From an uncultured bacterium (GTDB lineage Bacteria > Cyanobacteriota > Vampirovibrionia > Gastranaerophilales > Gastranaerophilaceae), in NCBI GenBank assembly GCA_949294335.1, contig CASFGO010000015.1, positions 1-33,262 on the forward strand: a DNA stretch of 33,262 nucleotides, given 5' to 3'. The notes below the pieces were generated by a model. It worked only from the letters and a program-made list of their open reading frames with translations, did not search any database and was not told the DNA's origin. Below, one piece after another: positions 1 to 8,166 of the stretch; positions within the stretch are counted from its first letter, which is position 1, and the number at the start of each line of letters is the position of its first letter. Made by a program: the position numbers and the translations under genes.

Positions 1-212
1 GAATAATCTAATGTATCATAATCGACATTACCATCGACCATTTTTTCTTGGGCTGTAGTTAATTCGCAATTACCTTGATCAGCATCCTTTCTTATTGCAT
101 TAGCATTAGATTTAATAGGAACAGCTTTAGGGATATTATTCTCATCTGCATATTGAGCATTAATAGTCTCTGTACTACTTGGTTTTACATAATCAACTGC
201 ATTAATTGCCAT
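1..212 (-). CDS. Hypothetical protein, 5' part only (runs off left edge)
   Basis: The reading frame opens at an ATG at 212-210 and stays open to the window edge, giving about 70 residues that begin MAINAVDYVKPSSTETINAQ. A Shine-Dalgarno GAGAGG lies about 7 bases before the ATG. The visible part is hydrophilic, rich in Asn, Ser, Thr and Ala, and has no signal peptide or membrane segment. I recognise no family. Its start resembles in style the 193-residue protein starting at 29245. Both genes carry the same 28-base upstream element about 75 bases before the start codon, so they may share regulation. Function unknown. Confidence 0.7.
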   Translation of the reverse strand, partial: MAINAVDYVKPSSTETINAQYADENNIPKAVPIKSNANAIRKDADQGNCELTTAQEKMVDGNVDYDTLDY

Positions 213-288
213 ATTAAAAGCCTCTCTTTTAGTTCTTCTTACTAATAAAAAGTTTTATTTTAATTTTCAATTTCAGAGAGATAATTTT

Positions 289-316
289 TCGTTACAATTG
301 TTAATATTTAAAAATG
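289..316 (-). promoter_or_regulatory. Shared 28-base HLR1-like element, copy A
   Basis: 25 of 28 bases are identical to 29318-29345. On the plus strand it reads GTTACAAT-TG-TTAATATT inside the conserved block, that is, two 8-base half-sites repeating every 10 bases. The first half-site fits the cyanobacterial HLR1 half-site (G/T)TTACA(A/T)(A/T) perfectly; the second fits 6 of 8. It lies 76 bases upstream of the ATG at 212. A ten-base repeat suits an OmpR/PhoB-type response regulator. Regulator identity is inference. Confidence 0.5.
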
Positions 317-329
317 AATTATATTTTTA

Positions 330-358
330 TATACAAATAATTAATTATATGGTATGAT
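330..358 (+). promoter_or_regulatory. Candidate sigma-70-type promoter for rny
   Basis: TATACA (330-335), a 17-base spacer, then TATGAT (353-358). Transcription would start near 365, leaving a leader of about 135 bases before the rny ATG at 500. In AT-rich DNA such matches are common, so confidence is limited. Confidence 0.35.
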
Positions 359-433
359 TAAGCTAGATGTAGTAGACAAATTTTTTTAAAATATATGCGA
401 TGAAAATTGGTTAAAATAAATATTTGAAATCAA

Positions 434-458
434 GTACGGTAGGTTATATGTACCGCAC
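434..458 (+). promoter_or_regulatory. Hairpin in the predicted rny 5' leader
   Basis: CGGTA (437-441) pairs with TACCG (451-455) around a 9-base loop. The outer GT/AC pairs extend the stem after one A-C mismatch. It sits 41 bases before the rny start codon in otherwise very AT-rich DNA and has no T-run, so it is not a terminator. It may be a leader structure for mRNA stability or autoregulation. Confidence 0.35.
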
Positions 459-499
459 CATCGTGTATTAATAAAAAAATAGAAAAGGATAAGGTGCTT

Positions 500-2020
500 A
501 TGAGCGGTTTGTCAATCATTTTATTGATTGTATCGGTGGCTCTATTACTAGGTATTGTTATTATTCAATCCCGCTATAGTAAACTTGCGCAAGAAGCAAA
601 TAAAACTAAGCAAGAGCAGACCGAAAAAGAAGATTTAATTAAAAAAGAAGCGTTAATCCAAGCAAAAGAAGCCCTTCAGGCTGAACGTGAAAAAATTAAC
701 GAAGATGAAAGAGAAAGAAGAAGAGAACTTAACAATCTTGAAAACAAACTAACAAGAAGAGAAGATGCACTTGAAAACAAAATTCAAGAAGTAACAGATA
801 AAGAATCTCAACTTGATAGAAAAGAAGCTGAATTAGAAGATAAAGAAAACTATCTTGCTGAAACAATTCAAAAACAAATAGCTGAACTCGAAAGAATTGC
901 AGGCATGTCAAGAGAAGATGCTAAAAACATGCTACTTGAACAACTAAAACATGATTTAGCTCAAGAACAAATGCAATTAATCAGAGAAAATGAAGCTAAA
1001 ATAAGAGAAGATGCTTTAGAAAAATCTAAAGAAATCCTATCTACAACTATGCAACGCTGTATGATGGATCAAGTTGTTGAATCAACTGTTGCAGTTGTAT
1101 CATTACCAAATGATGAAATGAAGGGTCGTATTATTGGTCGTGAAGGTCGTAATATCAGAACATTAGAAACTCTTACAGGTGTTGATTTAATTATTGATGA
1201 TACACCAGAAGCTGTTGTTCTTTCTTGTTTTGATCCAGTAAGACGTGAAATAGCTAAAATTGCATTAGAAAAACTTATTCAAGACGGACGTATTCACCCT
1301 GTCAGAATTGAAGAAGTTGTTGAAAAATCTCGAGAAGAAATTGAAAAGAAAATCTTCCACGAAGGTGAAAATGCAGCTCTTGATATGGGAGTTATGGGAC
1401 TTAGTAAAGAACTTATTAAAAATCTAGGCCGTCTATACTACCGTACAAGTTATGGACAAAATGTTCTTAAACATTCATTAGAAGTTGGTCATATTGCAGG
1501 CATGCTTGCAGCTGAACTAGGTGCTAATGTTTATGTTGCTAAACGAGCTGGACTTCTTCATGATATAGGTAAAGCTGTTGATCAAACTCAAGAAGGAACA
1601 CATATACAATTAGGTGTTGAGCTTGCAAGAAGGTTTGGAGAAAAAGAAGAAATTATCCATGCAATTGAAGCTCACCACGATGATGTTACAGCTAATACTA
1701 TCGAAGCTGTTCTTGTAAAACTTGCAGATGCAATATCAGCAGGTAGACCAGGAGCAAGAAGAGATACGCTTGAAATATACATTAAACGTTTACAAAAAAT
1801 CGAAGAAATTGTTAATGGATATGAAGGAATTAAACAATCTTTTGCAGTTCAAGCAGGTAGAGAAGTTAGAGTTATTGTAGAATCAGAAATGTTCGATGAT
1901 TTAGCTTCTCAAAAACTTGCAAGAGATATTGCAAAGAAAATTGAAGATGAACTTGATTATCCAGGACAAATTAGAGTAACTGTTGTAAGAGAATTTAGAA
2001 CAGTTGAAATAGCAAAATAA
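500..2020 (+). CDS. rny: Ribonuclease Y
   Basis: Membrane-anchored endoribonuclease that starts mRNA decay. In order: one N-terminal membrane helix (about residues 3-22), a long charged coiled coil rich in Glu, Lys and Arg (about 25-185), a KH RNA-binding domain with IIGREGRN (211-218), and an HD phosphohydrolase domain with HSLEVGH (325-331) and LLHDIGK (352-358; H354 and D355 bind metal), followed by EAHHDD. The 506 residues match the family length. The frame also opens at a GTG at 494, but the ATG at 500 is preferred because AAGGTG at 491-496 sits just before it. The next gene is a YmdB relative, the usual rny neighbour in Gram-positive and related bacteria. A stem-loop lies directly after the stop. 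Confidence 0.97.
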   Translation: MSGLSIILLIVSVALLLGIVIIQSRYSKLAQEANKTKQEQTEKEDLIKKEALIQAKEALQAEREKINEDERERRRELNNLENKLTRREDALENKIQEVTDKESQLDRKEAELEDKENYLAETIQKQIAELERIAGMSREDAKNMLLEQLKHDLAQEQMQLIRENEAKIREDALEKSKEILSTTMQRCMMDQVVESTVAVVSLPNDEMKGRIIGREGRNIRTLETLTGVDLIIDDTPEAVVLSCFDPVRREIAKIALEKLIQDGRIHPVRIEEVVEKSREEIEKKIFHEGENAALDMGVMGLSKELIKNLGRLYYRTSYGQNVLKHSLEVGHIAGMLAAELGANVYVAKRAGLLHDIGKAVDQTQEGTHIQLGVELARRFGEKEEIIHAIEAHHDDVTANTIEAVLVKLADAISAGRPGARRDTLEIYIKRLQKIEEIVNGYEGIKQSFAVQAGREVRVIVESEMFDDLASQKLARDIAKKIEDELDYPGQIRVTVVREFRTVEIAK

Positions 2021-2023
2021 TTC

Positions 2024-2048
2024 AAGGGGAGATATTCTCTCCCCTTTT
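2024..2048 (+). terminator. Stem-loop between rny and the ymdB-like gene (terminator or attenuator)
   Basis: AAGGGGAGA (2024-2032) pairs perfectly with TCTCCCCTT (2038-2046) around a 5-base loop, followed by only a short T-run. It lies 12 bases before the next ATG, so it probably terminates or attenuates read-through into the ymdB-like gene, or stabilises the rny mRNA end. Confidence 0.65.
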
Positions 2049-2059
2049 AATAAAAGATT

Positions 2060-2902
2060 ATGAATAATTCAAAAGAATTTAAAATTTTATTTTTCGGAGA
2101 TTTAGTTGGTAAAATTGCAAGGAAAGCAGTTGCCCAATATATTGACAATCTTAAAAATACAAACAATTACCCTGATTTTATTATCGCCAATGTTGAAAAT
2201 GCGTCACACGGATTTGGACTTACACAAAAAAATTATAATGAATTATCTCAATATGGAATAGACTGTATGACCTCAGGAAACCATATTTGGGATAAAAAAG
2301 AGATTTTTAACTACATCAATGATGCGGATAAACTAATTCGTCCAATTAATTACCCTGAAAATACCCCAGGAATAGGAACAAAGATATTTGAAATAAATGG
2401 TTTGAAAATTGGAGTTATAAATGCTCTCGGGCGAGTGTTTATGCCTCCAATAAATGATCCTATTCAAATTTTAAAGACAGAAGTATTAAAGCTTAAAGAA
2501 ACAACCCCTTATATTATTATTGATTTTCATGCCGAAGCAACAGCAGAAAAAATTTGTGTTGGGAGATTTTTATCAGAAATTGGTGTAACAGCCTTTATTG
2601 GGACACATACACACGTGCAAACTGCAGACGAACATATTATCAATAATATGGCTTATATATCAGATGTTGGTTTCTGTGGTTCTTCTGATAGCGTTATAGG
2701 AATGGAATATTCAACTTCTCTTAAAAGATTAACAACACTTTTACCTGAAAGATACGAAGTTGCAACAAATCCTCCTTGTATTATTAATGCAGTAGAAATT
2801 TCGATTGTTGATGGAATTACAACTGCAATAAAAAGAATTAATGTTAAAATAGATATGAATAATGAAGAATTGGAGGTCAACGTTGAAACTAACAGCGTAT
2901 GA
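2060..2902 (+). CDS. ymdB: YmdB-family metallophosphoesterase
   Basis: The family (TIGR00282) comprises 2',3'-cyclic-nucleotide phosphodiesterases that bind two metals; Bacillus YmdB affects sporulation and biofilm decisions. The start, KILFFGDLVGKIARKAV, is the family signature, with the metal-binding Asp in FFGD. NVENASHGFG, SGNHIWD, DFHAEATAEK and GTHTHVQTADE are the further conserved metal and active-site motifs. At 280 residues it is slightly longer than usual through a tail of about 15 residues. It follows rny after a 39-base gap containing a stem-loop. The ribosome-binding site is weak. Symbol given by homology with Bacillus ymdB. Confidence 0.93.
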   Translation: MNNSKEFKILFFGDLVGKIARKAVAQYIDNLKNTNNYPDFIIANVENASHGFGLTQKNYNELSQYGIDCMTSGNHIWDKKEIFNYINDADKLIRPINYPENTPGIGTKIFEINGLKIGVINALGRVFMPPINDPIQILKTEVLKLKETTPYIIIDFHAEATAEKICVGRFLSEIGVTAFIGTHTHVQTADEHIINNMAYISDVGFCGSSDSVIGMEYSTSLKRLTTLLPERYEVATNPPCIINAVEISIVDGITTAIKRINVKIDMNNEELEVNVETNSV

Positions 2903-2917
2903 TAAAAGGAGGATAGA

Positions 2918-3766
2918 ATGAAGTCAGATTTACACATACATACATACTATTCTGACGGGATTTTTTCTCCTGAAAAAATTGTAGACTTAGCAATAGAAGT
3001 CGGCTTAGAAGTAATTGCTCTAACCGATCACGACAATATACTTTCATACAAAGTTGCTAAAGACTACATTGAAAAAAATAATGAAAAAATTGAAGTTATA
3101 CAAGGTATTGAAGTCAATACATTATATAAAAACCATGAAGTACATATTCTTGGTTATTTTATGGATGTAAATAATAATGATTTTAAGTCAATGTTAAAAA
3201 CACAGCAACAAGCTCGTGTAAAACAAACAAAAGAAATCTTACATCTTCTTAATAAAAAAGAAGGCATCAAAATTAAATTTGATGATGTAAAAGCAATGGT
3301 CGCAGAAGGCGGAAGTATAGGTCGTCCGCATATTGCAAAAGCAATTACAAATGTCGGAGGAACATCAAATGTTATGGAAGCATACAGTAAGTACATAAAC
3401 AACTCATCACCTGTTTATGTTGAAAGAAAAACAGTATCTCCATTTGATGCCGTTGAAATAATATATGATGCAGGAGGTATTCCTGTAATTGCACACCCTC
3501 ACGACATACCAATTGCAGATGAACTCATCCCTGAATTAGTAAACTGTGGGTTAAGAGGTATTGAAGCTTATCACAGAAAACATTCTCCAGCATTTATTGA
3601 ACATTTTTCATCTTTAGCTGAAGAATATGGATTAATTGTAACAGGTGGTTCTGATTTTCACGCTCCTAATGTTATGAATGGACAAATTATTCTTGGCAAA
3701 AATTTTGTTCCTGAATGGGTATACGAATCACTTATTAATGAAAAAAAACGATTGGATATGGCATAA
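2918..3766 (+). CDS. PHP-domain phosphoesterase (TrpH/YciV-like)
   Basis: Soluble metal-dependent phosphoesterase of the polymerase-and-histidinol-phosphatase fold. Metal-binding motifs appear in order: HIHTYYSDG near residue 6, LTDHDN near 36, QGIEVN near 62, IAHPHD near 192, and GGSDFH near 244. This set and the 282-residue length match the RNase AM (YciV/TrpH) branch, which in Proteobacteria trims 5' ends of RNAs and acts on 3',5'-nucleotide bisphosphates. A strong AAAGGAGG precedes the ATG. The next gene starts one base after the stop, so the two are translationally coupled. The exact substrate cannot be read from sequence. Confidence 0.9.
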   Translation: MKSDLHIHTYYSDGIFSPEKIVDLAIEVGLEVIALTDHDNILSYKVAKDYIEKNNEKIEVIQGIEVNTLYKNHEVHILGYFMDVNNNDFKSMLKTQQQARVKQTKEILHLLNKKEGIKIKFDDVKAMVAEGGSIGRPHIAKAITNVGGTSNVMEAYSKYINNSSPVYVERKTVSPFDAVEIIYDAGGIPVIAHPHDIPIADELIPELVNCGLRGIEAYHRKHSPAFIEHFSSLAEEYGLIVTGGSDFHAPNVMNGQIILGKNFVPEWVYESLINEKKRLDMA

Positions 3767-3767
3767 A

Positions 3768-4364
3768 ATGAAAAAAGCTTTTACATTAGTTGAAGTTGTT
3801 ATTTTATTTGTTATTTTTGTAATGGTTGCATTACTTGTAATACCATTATCTATTGATGATACTATTCAAGCTAGAAACGTATCTAAATGGAAACAAGCAC
3901 AAAATGATTTTGCAGAAATTCCTACTTCAATAAAAACATTTTCAAATGATAAAGAAATAACAGTTCAAAATTTTGTAACTGCGTTAGTTAAAACACATCC
4001 TTTAAATAAAGTTGTATCATATAAAATTAAGTATATGAATGGTGAATCAGTAAAAAAAGATTATATATTCAAAGAAATATATAATACAGATTCAAATGCC
4101 ACACTAGCTTTTAAATGGTTTGATATACCACAAATTGAACCTCATACAAATAGGCTTATAATTGGAATACTTATGTATGATGTCAATGGAAAATCTGGCC
4201 CAAATGTTTGGGGTAAAGATGTTTTTGGAATGAACATATACAAAGATAAATTAGAACCATTCGGAGCTGCTGCAAGTAATGATGAAGTAGAATTTGATTG
4301 TTCAAGACAAGGAACTGGAATGTATTGTTCTTCTTATTACATTAATAATGGAGGATCATTCTAA
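3768..4364 (+). CDS. Type IV pilin-like / pseudopilin protein
   Basis: The protein starts MKKAFTLVEVV and continues with a hydrophobic helix of about 20 residues. This is the class III prepilin signal: short basic leader, cleavage before Phe, and Glu at mature position 5. The residue before the cleavage site is Ala rather than the usual Gly. The frame extends upstream to 3678 inside the PHP gene, but the ATG at 3768 gives the correct leader, so I place the start there (198 residues). The mature domain has a Cys pair near the C-terminus and a GTGMYCSSYYINNGG end like pilin tips. It is expected to be cleaved by prepilin peptidase PilD and assembled in a type IV pilus or type II secretion pseudopilus; neither machinery is in the window. 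Confidence 0.85.
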   Translation: MKKAFTLVEVVILFVIFVMVALLVIPLSIDDTIQARNVSKWKQAQNDFAEIPTSIKTFSNDKEITVQNFVTALVKTHPLNKVVSYKIKYMNGESVKKDYIFKEIYNTDSNATLAFKWFDIPQIEPHTNRLIIGILMYDVNGKSGPNVWGKDVFGMNIYKDKLEPFGAAASNDEVEFDCSRQGTGMYCSSYYINNGGSF

Positions 4365-4984
4365 TGCGCCATAGAGTTTGTGTTTTTTCTTCATCCTCAA
4401 GCACTTTGTCTCCTATATATTATGATGATGCCAAAATTCTTGGAGAACTTCTTGGTAAAAATAATATGGATTTGGTATACGGCGGAAGCAAAGTTGGTAC
4501 AATGTACGAAATTGCAAAATCTGCAAAAGCTAATGGTGCTAAAATTATAGGAGTTATGCCAGAAAAATTATATAATTTTGGAGTCTCCTGGGAAGCCTGC
4601 GATGAATTTCATCTAACAAATGATATGAGAAAAAGAAAAGCTTTACTTGATGAAAACTCTGATTGTATAATTGCTATGGCTGGGGGGTTTGGAACATTAG
4701 ATGAACTTGCTGAAATGATTGTACAAAAACAATTGGGATATAATAACAAACCAATTATTTTTCTAAATACAAATAATTTTTATAATAATTTATTAGGATT
4801 TTTCGAAGATATTATAAATCAATCTTTTGCAAAGAGAAATGCTAAAGAACTATATTTTGTTGCTAATACTCCACAAGAAGCAATTAATTATATTTTAAGC
4901 TATGATTTTACACCTATTAAACTTTCAATGGAAGATATTTATACAAAAATTCCTGAAAGTATTAAAATTAAGGTAAATAGTTAA
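4364..4984 (+). CDS. LOG-family nucleoside 5'-monophosphate phosphoribohydrolase
   Basis: Rossmann-fold enzyme of the TIGR00730/LOG family, which cleaves the N-glycosidic bond of cytokinin ribotides or AMP-like nucleotides. The motif MAGGFGTLDELAEM (about residues 105-118) corresponds to the family PGGxGTxxE, with Ala replacing the usual Pro. The YGGSKVGTMYEIA block near residue 39 and MRKRKALL near 87 are also conserved. At 206 residues it is close to usual length. Its ATG overlaps the pilin stop in TAATG, with GGAGGA 8 bases upstream. Older databases call it lysine decarboxylase, which is wrong for this family. Confidence 0.92.
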   Translation: MRHRVCVFSSSSSTLSPIYYDDAKILGELLGKNNMDLVYGGSKVGTMYEIAKSAKANGAKIIGVMPEKLYNFGVSWEACDEFHLTNDMRKRKALLDENSDCIIAMAGGFGTLDELAEMIVQKQLGYNNKPIIFLNTNNFYNNLLGFFEDIINQSFAKRNAKELYFVANTPQEAINYILSYDFTPIKLSMEDIYTKIPESIKIKVNS

Positions 4985-5053
4985 GAAAACTTTACCATTA
5001 TACGTTCCCATGATAAAATAATTTTGAATTAATATTATAAAGGTTTATTGAAT

Positions 5054-7306
5054 ATGAATATTATAGAAGTAAAAAATAATCTTGTTAAATTATCATATGA
5101 TGAAGATATCAATTTAGGCTCATTTATTAAAATTTCAGATTTAAAAAGTGCATATATTGCTCAAATTTTACATCTTGAATCAACTAGAATAGGAAAAACT
5201 GCTATTGCAAGATTAATTTTCAACTTCAAAACAGGTATCCAAGCATACGACGGTTCAGTCCCATCTATTCAAGCCGAAATAGAAATTTTAAACAATGATT
5301 TTGTTGCAAATATGTTGGATAAAACAGATCCTTTACTTATTGGAAAACTTTCTCAGTCTAATACTGATATCATAGTTTCAGCTAATTTACTAAAAGATAA
5401 ACCGATTATTTGTGCAGAAAAATCATATCAATATAAACTTTTAGTAGAAAATTTAATTAAACAAAACGAACTTAATAATCGAAAAACTATAATTTTTGAT
5501 ATTACAGGAGAAATTCAAGGAAACAAAATTACAGCAACAAAAGATTTTAAAATTCCTCTTAATAAAAATTCTATTGATTATATTTTTGATAGAGGTTTTG
5601 AAGATCTTACTCAAGAAAATAAAGCATTTATTCAGGATATATTTTCTGAACTGAATGAATATATCAAAACTGTTGAATTTATACCTTTTAATGATTTTAA
5701 TGCAGTTATAGAATATGAATTTAAAAGAACTCAAAAATTACAATTAATTATTCTTAAAAACAGATTATCTCAATTTGAAAAGGCAAATATTTTTGCTCAG
5801 CAAGCTAATGATTTTAAGATACTTGATGAAAAATTAAACAATGATAATACTTTAATTATCGATTTATCAAGACTTAACGACAGTCTTCAAAAAGAATATA
5901 TTACATATATTTATAAGCAAATGGAAGAAAAGAATACAAACTTCTATTCTATTATCTCACTAAACAATAATAATTCTTCAAAAGAAACTCTTAATAATTT
6001 ATTTGGTGCAAAAAACATATTTTCATCAATTGTTTGCCCTTACTCATATAAATATATCAATGATCTTAAGCAATGTTCAAAAAATATGTTCATGTTTACA
6101 CCAATTAAACAACAAAACGATTTCGGAGCTTATAATATATTTCTTAATAGACTTAATGAAAATGAATTTATTTTATACGGAAAATCAACCAAATTTACAC
6201 CATTAATCATTAAATTAGAAGAAATTAATGATTTTAGCAAAATATATACCCCGAAAGAAGAAATTAGCCCTATAGAAATCAACTTAAATGATAATATTAA
6301 AGAAATTATTCCTGAAAATAATACAGAAGAAATTGAAGAACCAATAATGGAAATTCCTCAAGAAGAACCTATTGTTATTCAAGAAGAAGAAGAAACTCAA
6401 GAAGATATTTCTAAAGAAATTGAAGAACCAATAATGGAAATTCCTCAAGAAGAACCTATTGTTATTCAAGAAGAAGAAGAAGAAACTCAAGAAGATATTT
6501 CTGAAGAAATTGAAGTGCCAATAATGGAAATTCCACAGGAAGAACCTATAGAACAAGAAATAAATAAAGATGATATTGACCAAGATGTAATGGCTCTTGA
6601 AGTTCAACAAGAATTAGCTAAAATATCTATTGATATTGATGATGATGAAATTGCAGATGCAGTTTCATCATCTCAGAAAACAATAACAATGGAAGATTTA
6701 GAAAATGAACAAATCAACTTAGATCCAAGTGATTTATTCAAAAATAAAGAACAAGAAAATGTAAATAATATTGACGAAAATTCAAATGAAGACGAATCAA
6801 TACTTACAGATGCAGACTTAGATATGATTGAATCATTACAAAATAAAGAAGAAACTTCTCAGCCAATAGAAACAACACCTATTGAAAATACTGAAGAAAT
6901 TGAACAAGAAGAGATAAAAGAAGAACCGCAAATTTCTATAACAGATCAGATACTACAAGAAGAAGCAGAAAAAAAAGCTATTGAAGAAGCAAATAAACCT
7001 GATCCAATTGAAGAACATATAGAAATTCCTCAAAATGCTCATCCTAAGCAAAATGAAGAAAAGCTAGAAACAAAAAAAGGACAAACTCCAATTGTACCTG
7101 TATATTCAGCAGAAATCCCTGATGAAGACATTGTTGAAAGCGATGATATAAAACAAGGAGATACAATTGTCCACCCTGAATTTGGACAAGGAATTGTTGA
7201 AAAATTAATCAGCTATGGTGAAAGAACATTATGCTCTGTTAACTTTGAACAAGTAGGAAGAAGACTACTTGATCCTAAAATATCAGAAATGAAAAAAGTT
7301 AATTAG
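5054..7306 (+). CDS. HerA/DUF87-like protein lacking the P-loop, with acidic repeat tail and UvrD-C-terminus-like module
   Basis: The N-terminal 65 residues look like the HerA beta-barrel (GSFIKI...AYIAQI). They are followed by IGKL, a strand-helix-strand and IFDITGEI, which match the HerA/DUF87 ATPase pattern including its FDxxGE segment. Where the nucleotide-binding GxxGxGKS should be, the sequence reads IICAEKSYQYKLLV, so the Walker A glycines are gone and ATP binding is doubtful. Residues about 410-690 are extremely acidic and low complexity, with three near-identical repeats. The last 50 residues (GDTIVHPEFGQGIVEKL...) resemble the small Tudor-like module ending UvrD/PcrA helicases, which binds RNA polymerase. 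A TTG at 5048 is in frame, but the ATG at 5054 is preferred; AAAGG lies 10 bases before it. Role unknown; a scaffold linking DNA or transcription factors is possible. Confidence 0.7.
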   Translation: MNIIEVKNNLVKLSYDEDINLGSFIKISDLKSAYIAQILHLESTRIGKTAIARLIFNFKTGIQAYDGSVPSIQAEIEILNNDFVANMLDKTDPLLIGKLSQSNTDIIVSANLLKDKPIICAEKSYQYKLLVENLIKQNELNNRKTIIFDITGEIQGNKITATKDFKIPLNKNSIDYIFDRGFEDLTQENKAFIQDIFSELNEYIKTVEFIPFNDFNAVIEYEFKRTQKLQLIILKNRLSQFEKANIFAQQANDFKILDEKLNNDNTLIIDLSRLNDSLQKEYITYIYKQMEEKNTNFYSIISLNNNNSSKETLNNLFGAKNIFSSIVCPYSYKYINDLKQCSKNMFMFTPIKQQNDFGAYNIFLNRLNENEFILYGKSTKFTPLIIKLEEINDFSKIYTPKEEISPIEINLNDNIKEIIPENNTEEIEEPIMEIPQEEPIVIQEEEETQEDISKEIEEPIMEIPQEEPIVIQEEEEETQEDISEEIEVPIMEIPQEEPIEQEINKDDIDQDVMALEVQQELAKISIDIDDDEIADAVSSSQKTITMEDLENEQINLDPSDLFKNKEQENVNNIDENSNEDESILTDADLDMIESLQNKEETSQPIETTPIENTEEIEQEEIKEEPQISITDQILQEEAEKKAIEEANKPDPIEEHIEIPQNAHPKQNEEKLETKKGQTPIVPVYSAEIPDEDIVESDDIKQGDTIVHPEFGQGIVEKLISYGERTLCSVNFEQVGRRLLDPKISEMKKVN
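6327..6550 (+). repeat. Tandem in-frame acidic repeats, unit 87-90 bases
   Basis: The block containing CCAATAATGG recurs at 6341, 6428 and 6518 (steps of 87 and 90 bases). Copies one and two are almost identical; copy three is diverged and cut short. The unit encodes EIEEPIMEIPQEEPIVIQ followed by an all-acidic stretch. The one-codon difference between units lies in the GAA run, consistent with slippage. Confidence 0.9.
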
Positions 7307-8018
7307 AAAAATTCCTTAAAAATTTAATTATACGTTGAAGATATAGTATTTTCTTTTGTCTGAAAGACTGTTTTAGCGCTAAATTTGAAATTATTATAGA
7401 TAAAGAAACTAAATCAAATTCATAAGCAGACATTTCTGAAAAACGTTTATAAAAATTTAGAATAATTTTTTGAGCAAAACTTCCAACAGCAGAAACTTTT
7501 ATATCTTTAGCATTTTCATCATGTTTTACATATAAAAATTTAAATTCTTTTTTAGGATATTTATATTTTAATTTTTGAACAAGCTCTAAAATTAAATCTT
7601 CATTATCAACATCGTCTTCTTTAAACTGAGGATTTTCAACATATATAATTAGAATTTTTTTTGCTACATTAATACAAACATTCAAATTTCTTATATATTT
7701 ATCATATCTTAATTTTACTAGTGGATAATTATTTTCTACAGGTATTTTTTCATCAAAATCAGAATGATAAATAAATCCGGTTTTGATATCCTTGTATTGA
7801 ACAACGCCTTCAACTGGCATATTTTCTTGTTTTACAATATTCTTTTGTTCAATAAAATCATTAAAATCTAAAAGAAGTAAACTTAAGCGGGTAAGCAAAT
7901 CTCCTCCTGAAATTTTATCAAAAGGAAAATCATAAATTTGAAGTTCTTTTTCTTTCAATAATTCTGATACTAAAGGAAAAGAACCTAAACTGAAAATTAA
8001 ATCATATTTTTCTTTCAT
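7299..8018 (-). CDS. DUF1796-like putative papain-fold protein
   Basis: 239 residues with no signal peptide. The start YDLIFSLGSFPLVSELL, then YDFPFDKI, a middle HSDF segment, and VKLRYDKYIRNLN leading into the strand KKILIIYVENP follow the layout of DUF1796, predicted papain-like cysteine peptidases. In that family the Cys normally sits in the SLGxxC motif; here the motif reads SLGSFP, so the nucleophile seems to be missing. The gene converges on the HerA-like gene and overlaps its end by 8 bases. No terminator separates them. Family call moderate, activity doubtful. Confidence 0.5.
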   Translation of the reverse strand: MKEKYDLIFSLGSFPLVSELLKEKELQIYDFPFDKISGGDLLTRLSLLLLDFNDFIEQKNIVKQENMPVEGVVQYKDIKTGFIYHSDFDEKIPVENNYPLVKLRYDKYIRNLNVCINVAKKILIIYVENPQFKEDDVDNEDLILELVQKLKYKYPKKEFKFLYVKHDENAKDIKVSAVGSFAQKIILNFYKRFSEMSAYEFDLVSLSIIISNLALKQSFRQKKILYLQRIIKFLRNFSN

Positions 8019-8112
8019 TAGCTTACATCCTACAAATATTTTATAATAACAAGTTTACCATATATTAAAATAATAAATATGATTTAAATGTAGTAAATTA
8101 TTCTTTATGAGA

Positions 8113-8118
8113 TATAAT
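8113..8118 (+). promoter_or_regulatory. Candidate -10 box for pfp
   Basis: Perfect TATAAT 48 bases before the pfp ATG in an otherwise gene-free 148-base divergent gap. No convincing -35 hexamer sits 16-18 bases upstream. The isolated gene with its own terminator supports a promoter here. Confidence 0.4.
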
Positions 8119-8166
8119 ATTTGTATTAATTACGTGAATCTTTAATGATTAAAAAGGAAGGTAAGA

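Larger units (their letters stand above)
213..499. promoter_or_regulatory. Divergent intergenic region between the left-edge gene and rny
   Basis: This 287-base gap holds no gene I can support. It contains the 289-316 direct-repeat element serving the leftward gene, a candidate rny promoter at 330-358, and a hairpin at 434-458 in the predicted rny leader. The rest is plain AT-rich DNA. Confidence 0.6.

Noticed and set aside
3678..3767. Upstream extension of the pilin reading frame
   Set aside because: It lies inside the PHP gene and would bury the prepilin leader; the ATG at 3768 is correct.
6284..6610. 108-codon minus-strand frame
   Set aside because: Mirror of the GAA-rich acidic repeat in the HerA-like gene; composition (Phe/Asn runs) is an artefact.
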